Shown here piece by piece: positions 32,146 to 41,575 of a stretch of 64,000 bases of DNA (within the stretch, counting starts at the first letter, position 1; the number at the start of each line of letters is the position of its first letter). Made by a program: the position numbers and the translations under genes. Under the pieces are notes generated by a model. The model worked only from the letters and a program-made list of their open reading frames with translations, made no database searches and had not been told where the DNA came from. The stretch spans positions 667,782-731,781 of the forward strand of contig NZ_JBFABG010000003.1 in assembly GCF_040640215.1 (NCBI RefSeq), given 5' to 3'. This DNA is from Actinosynnema sp040640215. Lineage in GTDB: Bacteria > Actinomycetota > Actinomycetes > Mycobacteriales > Pseudonocardiaceae.

Positions 32146-33045
32146 CTAGAGCCGCACGTACAGGCGCAGTGTCACGTACCCGGTCAACGCCGAGATGAAG
32201 ACCGCCACGCCCAGCAGCATGGGTGAGATGATCACGACGTCCAGCATCCCCATCGGTGGCAGGATCTGGGAGCTGAACAGGTCGCCCGACACCCTGGTCA
32301 CACCCCACACCATCAGCGCCAGGCCGCCCACGCCGACGAGCGCGCCGATGACGCCGGCCACCACCGCCTCGATGAGGAACGGGAGCTGGGTGTACCACCG
32401 CGTCGCGCCGACCAGCCGCATGATGCCGACCTCGGTGCGCCGGGTGAACGCCGAGACCTGGATGGTGTTGGAGATGAGCAGCAGCGCCGCCAGCGCCTGG
32501 ATCAGCGCCAACCCGAGCACGATGTTGCGCAGCCCGTTGAACACGTCGAGCAGCCGGCCGAGGAACTCGCCCTGGTCGTTGACCGCCTTGACGCCCGCCT
32601 TGCCGGTGAACGCCTGCACGATCACGTTCGCCCGCGCCGGGTCCTCCAGCTTGACCCGGAACGTGGCCGGGATGGCCTCCGGACGGGCCAGCTTCACCAG
32701 CTCCGGCTGCGCCTCGAAGATCTGCTTGAACCGCTCGTAGCCCTTCTCGCGGTTCTCGTAGACCACCGAGTCCACCCCGGACGTGGTCTCCAGCGCGCTG
32801 CGCAGACCGGCGCACGGCTGCTGCGCGCAGTCCTTGTCGTTCGCGCTGACGTCGTTGGTCAGCAGGACCGACACTTCCAGCTTGCTCTGGTAGTTGTCCT
32901 GCATCTTGTCGACCATGCGGACGATGAGCAGGCCACCGCCGAGCAGGCCGAGCGAGATCGCGGTCGTGAGGATCATCGCGATGGTCATCGTGACGTTCCG
33001 GCGCAGGCCGGTGACGACCTCGCTGAACACGAAGCTGGTACGCAT
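32146..33045 (-). CDS. ftsX: Cell-division ABC permease FtsX
   Basis: 299 residues. One N-terminal membrane helix (TIAMILTTAISLGLLGGGLL), an extracytoplasmic loop of about 125 residues, and three C-terminal helices, the FtsX topology. Two Cys in the loop (DCAQQPCAG) may form a disulfide. With FtsE it controls peptidoglycan hydrolases (RipC in mycobacteria) at the septum. The gene follows ftsE by 41 bp, same strand. Confidence 0.95.
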   Translation of the reverse strand: MRTSFVFSEVVTGLRRNVTMTIAMILTTAISLGLLGGGLLIVRMVDKMQDNYQSKLEVSVLLTNDVSANDKDCAQQPCAGLRSALETTSGVDSVVYENREKGYERFKQIFEAQPELVKLARPEAIPATFRVKLEDPARANVIVQAFTGKAGVKAVNDQGEFLGRLLDVFNGLRNIVLGLALIQALAALLLISNTIQVSAFTRRTEVGIMRLVGATRWYTQLPFLIEAVVAGVIGALVGVGGLALMVWGVTRVSGDLFSSQILPPMGMLDVVIISPMLLGVAVFISALTGYVTLRLYVRL

Positions 33046-33086
33046 CGGGGGGAACGTTCCTCAGGGTCGGGGGATGAGGGGGTGTC

Positions 33087-33776
33087 TTAGCGGCCCACGC
33101 CGTAGACGCCCCGCGCGTCGTCGCGGATGATGCGGCCGTGGTCGAGCTCGACCACCCGGCGGCGCATCGAGTCGACGATGTTGTGGTCGTGGGTGGCCAT
33201 CAGCACGGTCGTGCCGGTGCGGTTGATCCGCTCCAGCAGCAGCATGATGTCCTGACTGGTGTCGGGGTCCAGGTTTCCGGTCGGCTCGTCGGCGAGGAGC
33301 ACCAGCGGCCGGTTGACGAACGCGCGGGCGATCGCCACCCGCTGCTGCTCACCACCGGACAGCTCGTGCGGCATCCGGTCCGCCTTGCCGTCGAGGCCCA
33401 CCAGTTGCAGCACCTCGGGCACCACCTTGACGATGGTGTTGCGCGGCTTGCCGATGACCTCCAGCGCGAACGCCACGTTCTCGGCCACCGTCTTGTTCGA
33501 GAGCAACCGGAAGTCCTGGAACACGCAGCCGATGGACTGGCGCAGGCGGGGGACCCTGCGCCGGGACATCTTGGCCACGTCGAAGTTCGACACGTAGACG
33601 CGGCCCTTGCTCGGCACTTCCTCCCGGAGCAGGAGCCGCAGGAACGTGGATTTGCCGGACCCCGAGGGTCCGATCAAGAACACGAACTCACCCTTGTCCA
33701 TCTCGACCGAGACATTGTCGAGCGCGGGGCGCGTGGAGGTCTTGTAGACCTTGGACACGTGTTCGAGTCGAATCAC
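33087..33776 (-). CDS. ftsE: Cell-division ATP-binding protein FtsE
   Basis: 229 residues. ABC ATPase with Walker A GPSGSGKS, Q-loop, signature LSGGEQQRVAIARAF, Walker B VLLADEPTGNLD and H-loop ATHDH. The N-terminal MIRLEHVSKVYKT and the coupling with ftsX identify FtsE rather than a lipoprotein exporter. It is the first gene of ftsEX-smpB; prfB lies 85 bp upstream on the same strand. Confidence 0.96.
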   Translation of the reverse strand: MIRLEHVSKVYKTSTRPALDNVSVEMDKGEFVFLIGPSGSGKSTFLRLLLREEVPSKGRVYVSNFDVAKMSRRRVPRLRQSIGCVFQDFRLLSNKTVAENVAFALEVIGKPRNTIVKVVPEVLQLVGLDGKADRMPHELSGGEQQRVAIARAFVNRPLVLLADEPTGNLDPDTSQDIMLLLERINRTGTTVLMATHDHNIVDSMRRRVVELDHGRIIRDDARGVYGVGR

Positions 33777-33861
33777 GACCGGTGAGTCTACCCGTGGCCT
33801 CGGTAAAGCCTTCGTCTCGCCCGGCGGAACCCCGCGAAACGAAGACTTGACCGATCACGAA

Positions 33862-34959
33862 CTAGCCCTGCTGCTTGCGCCACCGGATACCGGCTTCGAG
33901 GAAGTCGTCGATCTCGCCGTCGAGCACGGCGGAGGGGTTGCCGACCTCGTGCTCGGTGCGCAGGTCCTTGACCATCTGGTACGGGTGCAGCACGTAGGAG
34001 CGCATCTGGTTGCCCCAGCTCGAACCGGAGTCCTTCAGCGCGTCCATCTTGGCCTGGTCCTCCTGCCGCTGGCGCTCCAGCAGCTTCGCCTGGAGGACGG
34101 CCATCGCGGTGGCCTTGTTCTGCAACTGCGAGCGCTCGTTCTGGCAGGACACCACGATGCCGGTCGGGATGTGCGTGAGGCGCACCGCCGAGTCGGTCGT
34201 GTTGACGCCCTGGCCGCCGGGGCCGGAGGAGCGGTAGACGTCGACCCGCAGGTCCTTCTCGTCGATGTCGACGTGGTCGGTCTGCTCGACCACCGGCACG
34301 ACCTCGACGCCCGCGAACGACGTCTGGCGGCGGCCCTGGTTGTCGAACGGGGAGATGCGCACCAGCCGGTGCGTGCCCTGCTCGACGCTCAGCGTGCCGT
34401 ACGCGTAGGGGGCGGTGATGCGGAACGTCGCGGACTTGATGCCCGCTTCTTCCGCGTAGGAGGTGTCGAACACGTCCACCGGGTAGCCGTGGCGTTCGGC
34501 CCAGCGCGAGTACATCCGCAACAGCATCTCGGCGAAGTCCGCCGCGTCGATGCCACCGGCTTCGGCGCGGATGGTGACCAGCGCGTTGCGCTCGTCGTAC
34601 TCGCCGGACAGCAGCGTGCGGACCTCCAGGGAGGAGATCTCCTCGCGCAGCTTGGCGTGCTCGGTGTCGGCCTCGGCGAGGCTGCCCGCGTCGTCCTCGT
34701 CCTCGGCGAGCCCGTAGAGGATCGAGAGGTCGTCGAGGCGGTCGCGCAGCGCGACCACGCGGCGCAGCTCGCCCTGCTTGTGGGAGAGCTGGCTGGTGAC
34801 CCGCTGGGCCTGCTCCTGGTCGTCCCACAGGTCCGGCCGGGCGGCGGCCTCCTCCAGCTCCGCGACCTGGGCGCGCAGCGAAGCGAGGTCCATCACCGCC
34901 TCGATGCTCGCGAGCGTGGCGGAGAGGTCCTTGATGTCTGCTTCGACGTCCGGGTTCAC
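33862..34959 (-). CDS. prfB: Peptide chain release factor 2
   Basis: 365 residues. The tripeptide anticodon SPF (RISPFDNQGRRQTSFA) identifies RF2, recognising UGA and UAA. The catalytic GGQ is in SSGPGGQGVNTTDSAV. N-terminal helical domain LWDDQEQAQRVTSQLSHKQG. The reading frame is continuous: the autoregulatory +1 frameshift of E. coli prfB is absent, as in other actinobacteria. GTG 34959 begins NPDVEADIKDL. Confidence 0.97.
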   Translation of the reverse strand: MNPDVEADIKDLSATLASIEAVMDLASLRAQVAELEEAAARPDLWDDQEQAQRVTSQLSHKQGELRRVVALRDRLDDLSILYGLAEDEDDAGSLAEADTEHAKLREEISSLEVRTLLSGEYDERNALVTIRAEAGGIDAADFAEMLLRMYSRWAERHGYPVDVFDTSYAEEAGIKSATFRITAPYAYGTLSVEQGTHRLVRISPFDNQGRRQTSFAGVEVVPVVEQTDHVDIDEKDLRVDVYRSSGPGGQGVNTTDSAVRLTHIPTGIVVSCQNERSQLQNKATAMAVLQAKLLERQRQEDQAKMDALKDSGSSWGNQMRSYVLHPYQMVKDLRTEHEVGNPSAVLDGEIDDFLEAGIRWRKQQG

Positions 34960-35011
34960 GGCAGAAGATTACGCCAGGACCGGTCGCGGAGTGCGACCGG
35001 TCGGCGCTTCG

Positions 35012-35515
35012 TCAGGCCGTGGGGATGGCGTCCAGCAGCTTGAGCACCGCCTTGGCGTGCGCGAGCGCGAACTCGGCGACCGCCTTGGCGTAGGCGTCCT
35101 CCGCGGTCTTCACCGCGGTCTTGGCGGCCTCCTGGTCGGCACCGTAACCGGCCCGTGCCGCGTCCACCAGCGCCTGGCGCTGCTTGGCGGTCAACGAGCC
35201 GGCGTGCACCAACCGGAGGATCAACGGGCTGCGCAGGTGATCGGGGCCGGGCTCGGACAGCAGCCAGTTCTTGAAGGCCTTCTTGCCGGCGGCCGTCAGG
35301 ACGTACTGCTGGCTGGAGCGTGGGCCCTGCTTTCCGAGGCGCAGCAGACCCGCGTCAGCCAACGCGGGCAGCTCGCGGTAGACCTGGCTGCGGGTGACGC
35401 TGAAGAACGCACCGAAGCGCTCCCCTGCCTCAGCCACGAGCTGGCCACCGGTCTTGGGTCCGTCGTGCAGCAGCCCGAGCAGGGCGGCGGCAGTCGCGTT
35501 CAGGTCCGACACCAC
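35012..35515 (-). CDS. PadR-family transcriptional regulator
   Basis: About 167 residues. An N-terminal winged helix (ATAAALLGLLHDGPKTGGQL, FSVTRSQVYRELPALADAGL, QQYVLTAAGKKAF) and a C-terminal long helical dimerisation domain (AKTAVKTAEDAYAKAVAEFA). GTG 35515/35512 lies about 13 nt after a GGAGG; the longer ATG frame from 35551 includes unconserved residues. PadR proteins usually repress adjacent efflux or detoxification genes, but none lies next to it. Confidence 0.8.
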   Translation of the reverse strand: MVSDLNATAAALLGLLHDGPKTGGQLVAEAGERFGAFFSVTRSQVYRELPALADAGLLRLGKQGPRSSQQYVLTAAGKKAFKNWLLSEPGPDHLRSPLILRLVHAGSLTAKQRQALVDAARAGYGADQEAAKTAVKTAEDAYAKAVAEFALAHAKAVLKLLDAIPTA

Positions 35516-35891
35516 ACCAACGGTGCCACCTCCGGGTTCGGCTGTCCACAATGGTCAGCCGTTCTGTCCACTGTGGCTGATCACGGGCTAGTGGAGTTGG
35601 GCCAAGCGGAGCAACGAGAAGCTCCGTTCCGTGACCGGAAGCTGATCAACGCCACGCTTTCGGCCGCTTGACCGCGCGTGTCCACCCGAGCTGGAAACGC
35701 TTTGGCCCGCAAGGGAAGCCGCAGATTTGCGTTCACCCGAACGGCCACCCCAGGTGACTCGCCGCTCTGTTGCTCTTGTTCCGGGGCCCGGCGCTTAGCA
35801 CAACACGGTGATATGCACCCTCTGGTCTGGCGGATACCACCAGTGCTGGGATCATCACTCCTCGTAGGCGGGTTCTCCTGGGAGGTGTGCG

Positions 35892-36086
35892 GTGGGCATC
35901 AAGTGGATGGACGCCAAGGTCGTCAAGAGCGCCAGGGCGTGGGCCAGTGGCTCGCTCCCCGACCAGCCGGGCAAGGACGAGTGCATGGTGTGCGGCAAGC
36001 AGATCCGCCGGCACCGCACCGTGGCCGGCGAGGGCAGGGTCTGTTCCCTGGTCTGCGCCCAGTACTGGGCGGAGAACATGACCTGA
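35892..36086 (+). CDS. Small zinc-finger-like protein
   Basis: 64 residues: MGIKWMDAKVVKSARAWASG, then CMVCGKQIRRHRTVAGEGRV and CSLVCAQYWAENMT. CxxC...CxxxC spacing suggests one zinc site. The GTG start follows GGGAGGTGTGC. It stands alone before a bidirectional hairpin and the first initiator tRNA. Family unknown to me; MYM/TRASH-like small fingers look similar. Confidence 0.65.
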   Translation: MGIKWMDAKVVKSARAWASGSLPDQPGKDECMVCGKQIRRHRTVAGEGRVCSLVCAQYWAENMT

Positions 36087-36091
36087 CGCAA

Positions 36092-36124
36092 AAGGCCCTC
36101 TCTTCACGAGGAAGAGAGGGCCTT
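36092..36124. terminator. Bidirectional terminator (tRNA-fMet 1 / zinc-finger gene)
   Basis: A 14-bp perfect stem AAGGCCCTCTCTTC / GAAGAGAGGGCCTT with a 5-nt loop, followed on the minus strand by TTTTGC. It serves the tRNA at 36133 and the rightward small gene. Confidence 0.85.
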
Positions 36125-36132
36125 CGCCTACG

Positions 36133-36206
36133 TAGCGGGGACAGGATTTGAACCTGCGACCTCTGGGTTATGAGCCCAGCGAGCTACCGAGCTGCTCCAC
36201 CCCGCG
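36133..36206 (-). tRNA. Initiator tRNA-Met (CAT), copy 1
   Basis: 74 nt: 5' CGCGGGG with an unpaired first base (C1 against U72), anticodon loop CTCATAA between three consecutive G-C pairs (GGG/CCC), and T-arm CAGGTTCAAATCCTG. These are the initiator features. CCA is not encoded. Confidence 0.95.
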
Positions 36207-36267
36207 TCGGGTAAACCAAACCCTACACCCCCCTCCCCCCACACGCAAATCACCCCAAACACAAAAA

Positions 36268-36300
36268 AGGCCCCACCTGCACCAAGTGCAGATGGGGCCT
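36268..36300 (-). terminator. Terminator of tRNA-fMet copy 2
   Basis: A 15-bp stem with one mismatch (AGGCCCCACCTGCAC against GTGCAGATGGGGCCT) and a 3-nt loop, followed on the minus strand by six T. It lies between tRNA copies 1 and 2. Confidence 0.88.
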
Positions 36301-36312
36301 CTCACCACTTTG

Positions 36313-36386
36313 TAGCGGGGACAGGATTTGAACCTGCGACCTCTGGGTTATGAGCCCAGCGAGCTACCGAGCTGCTCCACCCCGCG
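36313..36386 (-). tRNA. Initiator tRNA-Met (CAT), copy 2
   Basis: Identical in sequence to copies 1 and 3 across all 74 nt, with the same C1/U72 mismatch and GGG/CCC anticodon stem. Flanks differ between copies. Confidence 0.95.
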
Positions 36387-36550
36387 TTGCTGAAACCAAC
36401 AATACACACCCCCCAATCCCCTCTTCCACCCACCCCCCACCAACTGCGCGGGGCCCCTCCCCACCCGACCACCGGCCGGGGGGTGCAGGGGGGGCGAAGC
36501 CCACCCTGCGCGGGGTTTGGGGGCCGCGCCCCCAATGTGAAATGCGAAAA

Positions 36551-36581
36551 AGCCCCGCCTGCGTTCTCCGCAGACAGGGCT
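36551..36581 (-). terminator. Terminator of tRNA-fMet copy 3
   Basis: An interrupted stem (AGCCC/GGGCT outside, CTGCG/CGCAG inside), followed on the minus strand by TTTTT. It lies 12 bp beyond the copy 3 mature 3' end. Confidence 0.75.
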
Positions 36582-36592
36582 CTCCCACTTTG

Positions 36593-36666
36593 TAGCGGGG
36601 ACAGGATTTGAACCTGCGACCTCTGGGTTATGAGCCCAGCGAGCTACCGAGCTGCTCCACCCCGCG
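36593..36666 (-). tRNA. Initiator tRNA-Met (CAT), copy 3
   Basis: The upstream-most of three identical initiator genes, 74 nt. Each copy has its own downstream terminator, implying separate transcription units or processing of a common precursor with leaky termination. Confidence 0.95.
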
Positions 36667-36761
36667 TCGGTAATACGAACTCTACGCCGGGGTTGCCGGG
36701 AAAGGCAAATCGGGTGGCCCGGACGTGTCCGAGGCCACCCGATCCACAACTCCGCCCCAGG

Positions 36762-39752
36762 TCAGCCGGTCGGCGTCGGCGACGGGGCCACCGACGACTG
36801 CTGCGTCGGCGGTGCGGCGGCGGACGCGGTCTCGAACTTCTTCGTGGCCTCGTCCAGCGCCTTGTAGGCGTTGCCCAGCGCCGCGAAGTCACCGCTGCCC
36901 TGGGCCGCCTTGACGGCCGCCAGGGCGCTCTGGATGTCCTTCACGGCCTGCTGGAGCTCCGTGCCCTGCCCGGTGCCGGTGCCCGGCGGCGTGCTGCTGG
37001 TGGGCGGCGTGGACGTGCCCGGCGGCTGGCCCGGGACGTCCGGGAGCTGCGCCGCCGCGCCGGTGAGCACCTTCTCCAGGGCTTCCTTCAGGGTCGGCGC
37101 GTAGCCGACCTTGTCCCCGAAGCTCACCAGCACCTTGAACAACTGCGGGAACTGGGTGTTCTGGCTGGCCCGCTCGATGTAGATGGGCTCCACGTAGAGC
37201 AGCCCACCCCCGACCGGGAGGGTCAGCAGGTTGCCGTAGACCACCTTGGTCTGCCGCTGGGTCAACAGGTTGAGCTCGCCGCTGACCTCGCCCGAGGTGA
37301 GGAACTGGGTCTGGATCTGCTGCGGGCCCTTGGCCTCGTTGTTGAGCGTGAGGACGCTGATCTTCCCGTAGTTGTCCGGGTCGGAGCGCACGCTCACGTA
37401 CGAGGCCATGAACTCGCGGTTCTGCCGCACCAGCGCGCTGGTCAACTGGAAGCTGACCTTGTTCGGGTCACCCGTCGGATCGCCCGCCAGCACGTAGAAC
37501 GGCGGTTGCTGGTCGCGCTGCTGCTGACTGGTCTGCTGCTGCTGCTCGACCGTCGTCACGTTCTCCATGGCCGTGGTCGGGTCGGACGGCACGCCCCAGA
37601 ACGAGACGCCGGAGTAGAAGTCGCGCGGCTGCTCGACGTGGTACTGCGCGAGCGTCTCGCGCTGGACCTTGAACAGGTCCTCGGGGTAGCGCAGGTGCTC
37701 GCGCAGCGACTGGCTCATCTCGCTGCCCGGCTTCACCGTGCCCGGGAAGACGCCCATCCACGCCTGGAGGACCGGGTCCTTCTCGTCCATCGCGTACATG
37801 GTCACCGTGCCGTCGTAGGCGTCCACAGTGGCCTTGACGGAGTTGCGGATGTAGCTGACGTCCTTGTTCGGCTGCTGCGCGACGCCGGGCAGCGAGTCGT
37901 TCGTGGCCGACGCCAGCGACGTGCGGCGCGCGTACGGGTAGTTCTCCAGCGTCGTGTAGCCGTCGACGATCCAGGTGATCTTGCCGTCCACCACGGCGGG
38001 GTACGGGTCGGCGTCGACGGTCAGCCACGGGGCCACCTTCTCGACCCGGTCGCGCGGGTTGCGGTTGAAGATGATCCGCGAGTCGTCGCCGATGGCCGAG
38101 TTGAACAGGATGTTCCGCTCGCCGTAGGCCGCGGCGAAGGCCAGCTTGTTGAACAGGCCGCCGATCCGGACGCCGCCCTCGCCGTCGTAGGTGTACTGCG
38201 AGCGGTCGGTGTCGTACTCGCCCGGCGAGCCGCTGTCCCGGCCGCCGACGATCGCGTAGTCCGCCGCGCCGCCCAGCTCGCCGAAGTAGGTGCGCGGCTG
38301 CTGCACGCCGAACGGGCCGGGCTTGACCTTGCCCTCCTGGTCGACCTCGGCCACCTCGAACACCGGGTAGCCGCCGTTGCCGCCGTTGTCGGCAGGCGAG
38401 TTGATCTTGCTCGCCTCGGCGAACACCATGCCGTTGCCGTGCGTGTAGATCAGGTGCTGGTTGATCCAGTCGCGCTGCCCCTGCGGGATGCCCGCGGTGT
38501 TCAGCTCGCGGACCGCGACGATGTAGTCCTGGAGCTGGGTGTCCACTTTGTACCGGTCGACGTCGAGCTTCTCCGGGAACGCGTAGAACGGCCGCAACTG
38601 CTGGAACTGGGTGAACGTCTTGGAGATGACGGCCGGGTCGAGCAGCCGGATGTTGCCCAGCGTCGCCTGGTCGCTCTTCAGCTCGTCCAGCGAGACGTTC
38701 TGCTTGCCCTCGTACGGTTTTGTCTCGACCTTGTCGTCGGTGAGCCCGAACGCCTCCTTGGTCGACGCTATGTTGCGGCCGATCGAGTCGGCTTCCTTCT
38801 CGATCGCGTTCGGCTTGACCGAGAACTGCTCCAGCACCGCGGGCCAGGCCGCGCCGACCAGGATGCTGGAGAGCACCAGCAGGACGGTGGCGATGGCCGG
38901 TAGCTGGAGGTTGCGCAGCACCGCGCCGACGAAGAAGGCGATCGCGCAGAACACCGCGATGCACAGCAGGATCAGCTTGGCCGGCAGCACCGCGTTCAGG
39001 TCGGTGTAGGTCGCACCGGTGAACTTGTCGTTGCGGTCCGAGAACAGCAACTGGTACCGGTCGAAGAAGTACGCCACCGCCTTGAGCAGCACGAACACGC
39101 CCGCGACGACGGACAGGTGGGTGCGCGCGGGCCCGGAGAACTGCCCACCGCGACCGGCCAGCCGGATACCGCCGAACAGGTAGTGCGCGACCACCGCACC
39201 GACGAACGACACCGCCGTGGCGATGAACAGCCAGGACAGCAGCCAGGTGTAGAACGGCAACTGGAACGCGTAGAAGCCGATGTCGTGGCCGAACTCGGCG
39301 TCGGTCTGGTTGAACATCGTGGCGTTGAGGAAGAGCTGGATCTTCTGCCAGTCGCCCTGCGCCGAGCCGCCCGCGATGACGCCGACGACCACCGGCAGGC
39401 CGATCGCGAACAGCTTCATCCGGCGGGTCACCACGGAGCGGTACCGGGCCACCGGGTCGTCCGGGCCGGAGACCGGCACGAACACCGGCCGGCTCCGGTA
39501 GGCGAGGATCAGGTTGATCGCGACGAGGCCGCCCACCAGCAGCCCCACGGCGAAGAACAACCCGAAGCGGGTCGCGAGCTCGGTGCCGTAGACGCTGCGG
39601 TAGCGGACCTCGCCGAACCACAGCCAGTTGACGTAGGTGCCGAGCAACCTGGAGCCGGTGATCAGACCGACCAGGACCACCGCACCGACGATGAGCAGAA
39701 TACGGCTTCGACGGGACAGCCTGGGCAGTCCGACCGGGGGCCGAGTGGCCAC
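36762..39752 (-). CDS. UPF0182 family membrane protein
   Basis: 996 residues. Seven hydrophobic segments lie in the first about 330 residues (starting RILLIVGAVVLVGLITGS), followed by a large extracytoplasmic region of about 600 residues and a Pro/Thr/Ser-rich C-terminal tail. It corresponds to Rv3193c of M. tuberculosis by position and architecture; the function of UPF0182 is unknown. GTG 39752 has AGGAG 8 nt upstream. The frame could be extended to 40091, but that would run antisense through the 39859 gene and is rejected. Confidence 0.92.
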   Translation of the reverse strand: MATRPPVGLPRLSRRSRILLIVGAVVLVGLITGSRLLGTYVNWLWFGEVRYRSVYGTELATRFGLFFAVGLLVGGLVAINLILAYRSRPVFVPVSGPDDPVARYRSVVTRRMKLFAIGLPVVVGVIAGGSAQGDWQKIQLFLNATMFNQTDAEFGHDIGFYAFQLPFYTWLLSWLFIATAVSFVGAVVAHYLFGGIRLAGRGGQFSGPARTHLSVVAGVFVLLKAVAYFFDRYQLLFSDRNDKFTGATYTDLNAVLPAKLILLCIAVFCAIAFFVGAVLRNLQLPAIATVLLVLSSILVGAAWPAVLEQFSVKPNAIEKEADSIGRNIASTKEAFGLTDDKVETKPYEGKQNVSLDELKSDQATLGNIRLLDPAVISKTFTQFQQLRPFYAFPEKLDVDRYKVDTQLQDYIVAVRELNTAGIPQGQRDWINQHLIYTHGNGMVFAEASKINSPADNGGNGGYPVFEVAEVDQEGKVKPGPFGVQQPRTYFGELGGAADYAIVGGRDSGSPGEYDTDRSQYTYDGEGGVRIGGLFNKLAFAAAYGERNILFNSAIGDDSRIIFNRNPRDRVEKVAPWLTVDADPYPAVVDGKITWIVDGYTTLENYPYARRTSLASATNDSLPGVAQQPNKDVSYIRNSVKATVDAYDGTVTMYAMDEKDPVLQAWMGVFPGTVKPGSEMSQSLREHLRYPEDLFKVQRETLAQYHVEQPRDFYSGVSFWGVPSDPTTAMENVTTVEQQQQTSQQQRDQQPPFYVLAGDPTGDPNKVSFQLTSALVRQNREFMASYVSVRSDPDNYGKISVLTLNNEAKGPQQIQTQFLTSGEVSGELNLLTQRQTKVVYGNLLTLPVGGGLLYVEPIYIERASQNTQFPQLFKVLVSFGDKVGYAPTLKEALEKVLTGAAAQLPDVPGQPPGTSTPPTSSTPPGTGTGQGTELQQAVKDIQSALAAVKAAQGSGDFAALGNAYKALDEATKKFETASAAAPPTQQSSVAPSPTPTG

Positions 39753-39858
39753 TGGGCACGCTCCTGGATCGCGGTAATGGCTTTCGTACGTTCTGTCCAA
39801 CTGTACGGAGGTCGCCGAGGCTTCCCCGTCCGGTCGTCCGTTTCGGGCGGATGCGACC

Positions 39859-40398
39859 ATGTCCGGCGTGTCTGCGAGTGAGAAGCCGCCCGTGGTGCTG
39901 CCCGCCGTGGCCCGCGAGGTCGAGGAGTTCGTGTCCGCCGCCGGTTGGAACCAGGCCCCCCAGCTCTTCGCGCTGGTGCCGACCGCCGACCTGGTCGCGC
40001 AGCAGCCCGAGCTGGCCGGCCAGCTCGACCCGGCGGCGTCGCCGCTGACCCCGATCGCGCAGGACCGGTTGCCGGACTCGGAGCTGGACAAGGCGCTGGC
40101 CGGGATCGTGTGGCCGGACGTCGTGCGCGGGTGCGCGCTGGCCCAGGAGATCGTCGTGCTGCCGCCGGAGGCCGAGGAGACGCTGTCCGAGGACCTGGAC
40201 GACGAGGCCGCCCGGCAGTTCGCCGCCGAGCACCCGCAGCGCCGCGAGGCGCGCCTGGTCGCGGCCGTGCTGCGGGACGGGTCGGTGGCGTGCGTGCTGC
40301 GGCTGCGCGGCGGTCTCGAAGCGCCCGACGAGGTCGTGGAGCACCCCGAGCTGGCCCCGAACCTGACCGACGCCCTGCTGGAGACCCTGCGGCCCTAG
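39859..40398 (+). CDS. PPA1309-family protein
   Basis: 179 residues: VLPAVAREVEEFVSAAGWNQ, PQLFALVPTADLVAQQPELA, PDSELDKALAGIVWPDVVRG, and the C-terminal RREARLVAAVLRDGSVACVL. This is a conserved actinobacterial family of unknown function found beside the PDZ protease and UPF0182 genes. It is convergent with the PDZ protease gene, with 10 bp between stops. Confidence 0.85.
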   Translation: MSGVSASEKPPVVLPAVAREVEEFVSAAGWNQAPQLFALVPTADLVAQQPELAGQLDPAASPLTPIAQDRLPDSELDKALAGIVWPDVVRGCALAQEIVVLPPEAEETLSEDLDDEAARQFAAEHPQRREARLVAAVLRDGSVACVLRLRGGLEAPDEVVEHPELAPNLTDALLETLRP

Positions 40399-40408
40399 CG
40401 GGCGGGCT

Positions 40409-41494
40409 TCAGCAGCGCGGCACGTCCTGGCCGGCGCTGATGGCCTTCAGGGACTCGACCGCGTCGGCCAGCTTCTCGACCTTGACCAGCCGCAACCCCT
40501 CGGGGGCGTGCTGCCTGGCCTCGTCGCAGTTGCCCGCCGGCACCAGGAAGGTCGTCGCGCCGCCCTCGCGCGCGGCGACCATCTTGAAGTTGATGCCGCC
40601 GATCCGGCCGACCTCGCCCCGGTCGTTGATCTCGCCGGTGCCCGCGACGGACTGGCCGCCGTTGAGCTCGCCCGGGGTCAGCTTGTCCACGATGGACAGC
40701 GCGAACAGCAGACCGGCGGACGGGCCGCCCACGTCGCTGAGGCTGATCTTGATGTCGAAGGGCACGTCGGCGCGGTCCACCGGCCGGATGCCGAGGAACC
40801 CGCCGGCCCGGTCCTCGGACGTGCCGAGCGTGATCGTCGCGGTCTGGCGCGCCGACTCGCGCTGGAAGGTGATCTCGACCCGGTCGCCGGGCTTGGTGTT
40901 CTCCAGCGCGTCCCGGACGTCCTCGTACCCGGCGACGTCCTTGCCGTTGACCACCAGCAGGCGGTCGTCGGGCTGGAGCACGTTGTCCGCCGCGCTGTTG
41001 CGGGTGATGTCGCCGGCGACGACCTTCACCGGGTAGGACAGGTACCGCAGCGCGGCGACCTCGGCGCTGGTCTGCGAGTCCTGGAACGCCTTCACGTTCT
41101 GGTCGCGGACCTGCTGCTCGGACTCGCCGGGGCGGAAGAACTCCTCGCGCGGCGCGAGCGCGTACCGGCCGCTGAGCCACAGGCCGAGCGCGCCGAACAG
41201 CGACACGTCGTCGGTGAGCGACACCGTGGTCATCGTGAGCGCGCCGTTGGTCGGGAACGTCTCCTGCCCCTCGATGTGCACCACGTCGGTCCCGCCGACC
41301 TGGCCCAGCGTGTTGTACGTCGGGCCGGGGCCCAACGCGACGTAGGGCACCCTGGTGAACCCGCCGAGCAGACCGAGGGCCACCACCACCACCAGGCTGA
41401 TCACCAGCGTCCACGTGCGCCTGGTCAGACCGCCGCGGGGTCGGACCGGGCGCTTCGTCGGCTGCTCCACGACGGTGTCGGTGCCTTCGCTCAC
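40409..41494 (-). CDS. PDZ-domain Lon-like serine protease (YlbL/Rv3194c type)
   Basis: 361 residues. One N-terminal membrane helix (WTLVISLVVVVALGLLGGF), a PDZ domain at about 185-240 (VLQPDDRLLVVNGKDVAGYE), and a C-terminal S16 Lon-type protease domain with the catalytic Ser in DVGGPSAGLLFAL and the Lys in GGINFKMVAA. It is an extracytoplasmic membrane protease; B. subtilis YlbL acts in cell-division control. Its position beside the UPF0182 and DUF2342 genes matches Rv3194c. Confidence 0.92.
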   Translation of the reverse strand: MSEGTDTVVEQPTKRPVRPRGGLTRRTWTLVISLVVVVALGLLGGFTRVPYVALGPGPTYNTLGQVGGTDVVHIEGQETFPTNGALTMTTVSLTDDVSLFGALGLWLSGRYALAPREEFFRPGESEQQVRDQNVKAFQDSQTSAEVAALRYLSYPVKVVAGDITRNSAADNVLQPDDRLLVVNGKDVAGYEDVRDALENTKPGDRVEITFQRESARQTATITLGTSEDRAGGFLGIRPVDRADVPFDIKISLSDVGGPSAGLLFALSIVDKLTPGELNGGQSVAGTGEINDRGEVGRIGGINFKMVAAREGGATTFLVPAGNCDEARQHAPEGLRLVKVEKLADAVESLKAISAGQDVPRC

Positions 41495-41575
41495 GCCCGA
41501 CAGGGTACGACCAACCCCTCACGCCCTCGGCGAACCGGTCCCGCGCACCACCCCCGGCCCGCGTACCGTGGAGGT

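Noticed and set aside
33862..34959. Programmed +1 frameshift in prfB
   Set aside because: The frame is continuous with no internal UGA near codon 26.
36762..40091. N-terminal extension of the UPF0182 protein to 1109 residues
   Set aside because: The extra 113 residues run antisense through the PPA1309-family gene; GTG 39752 has a good ribosome site and a typical start.
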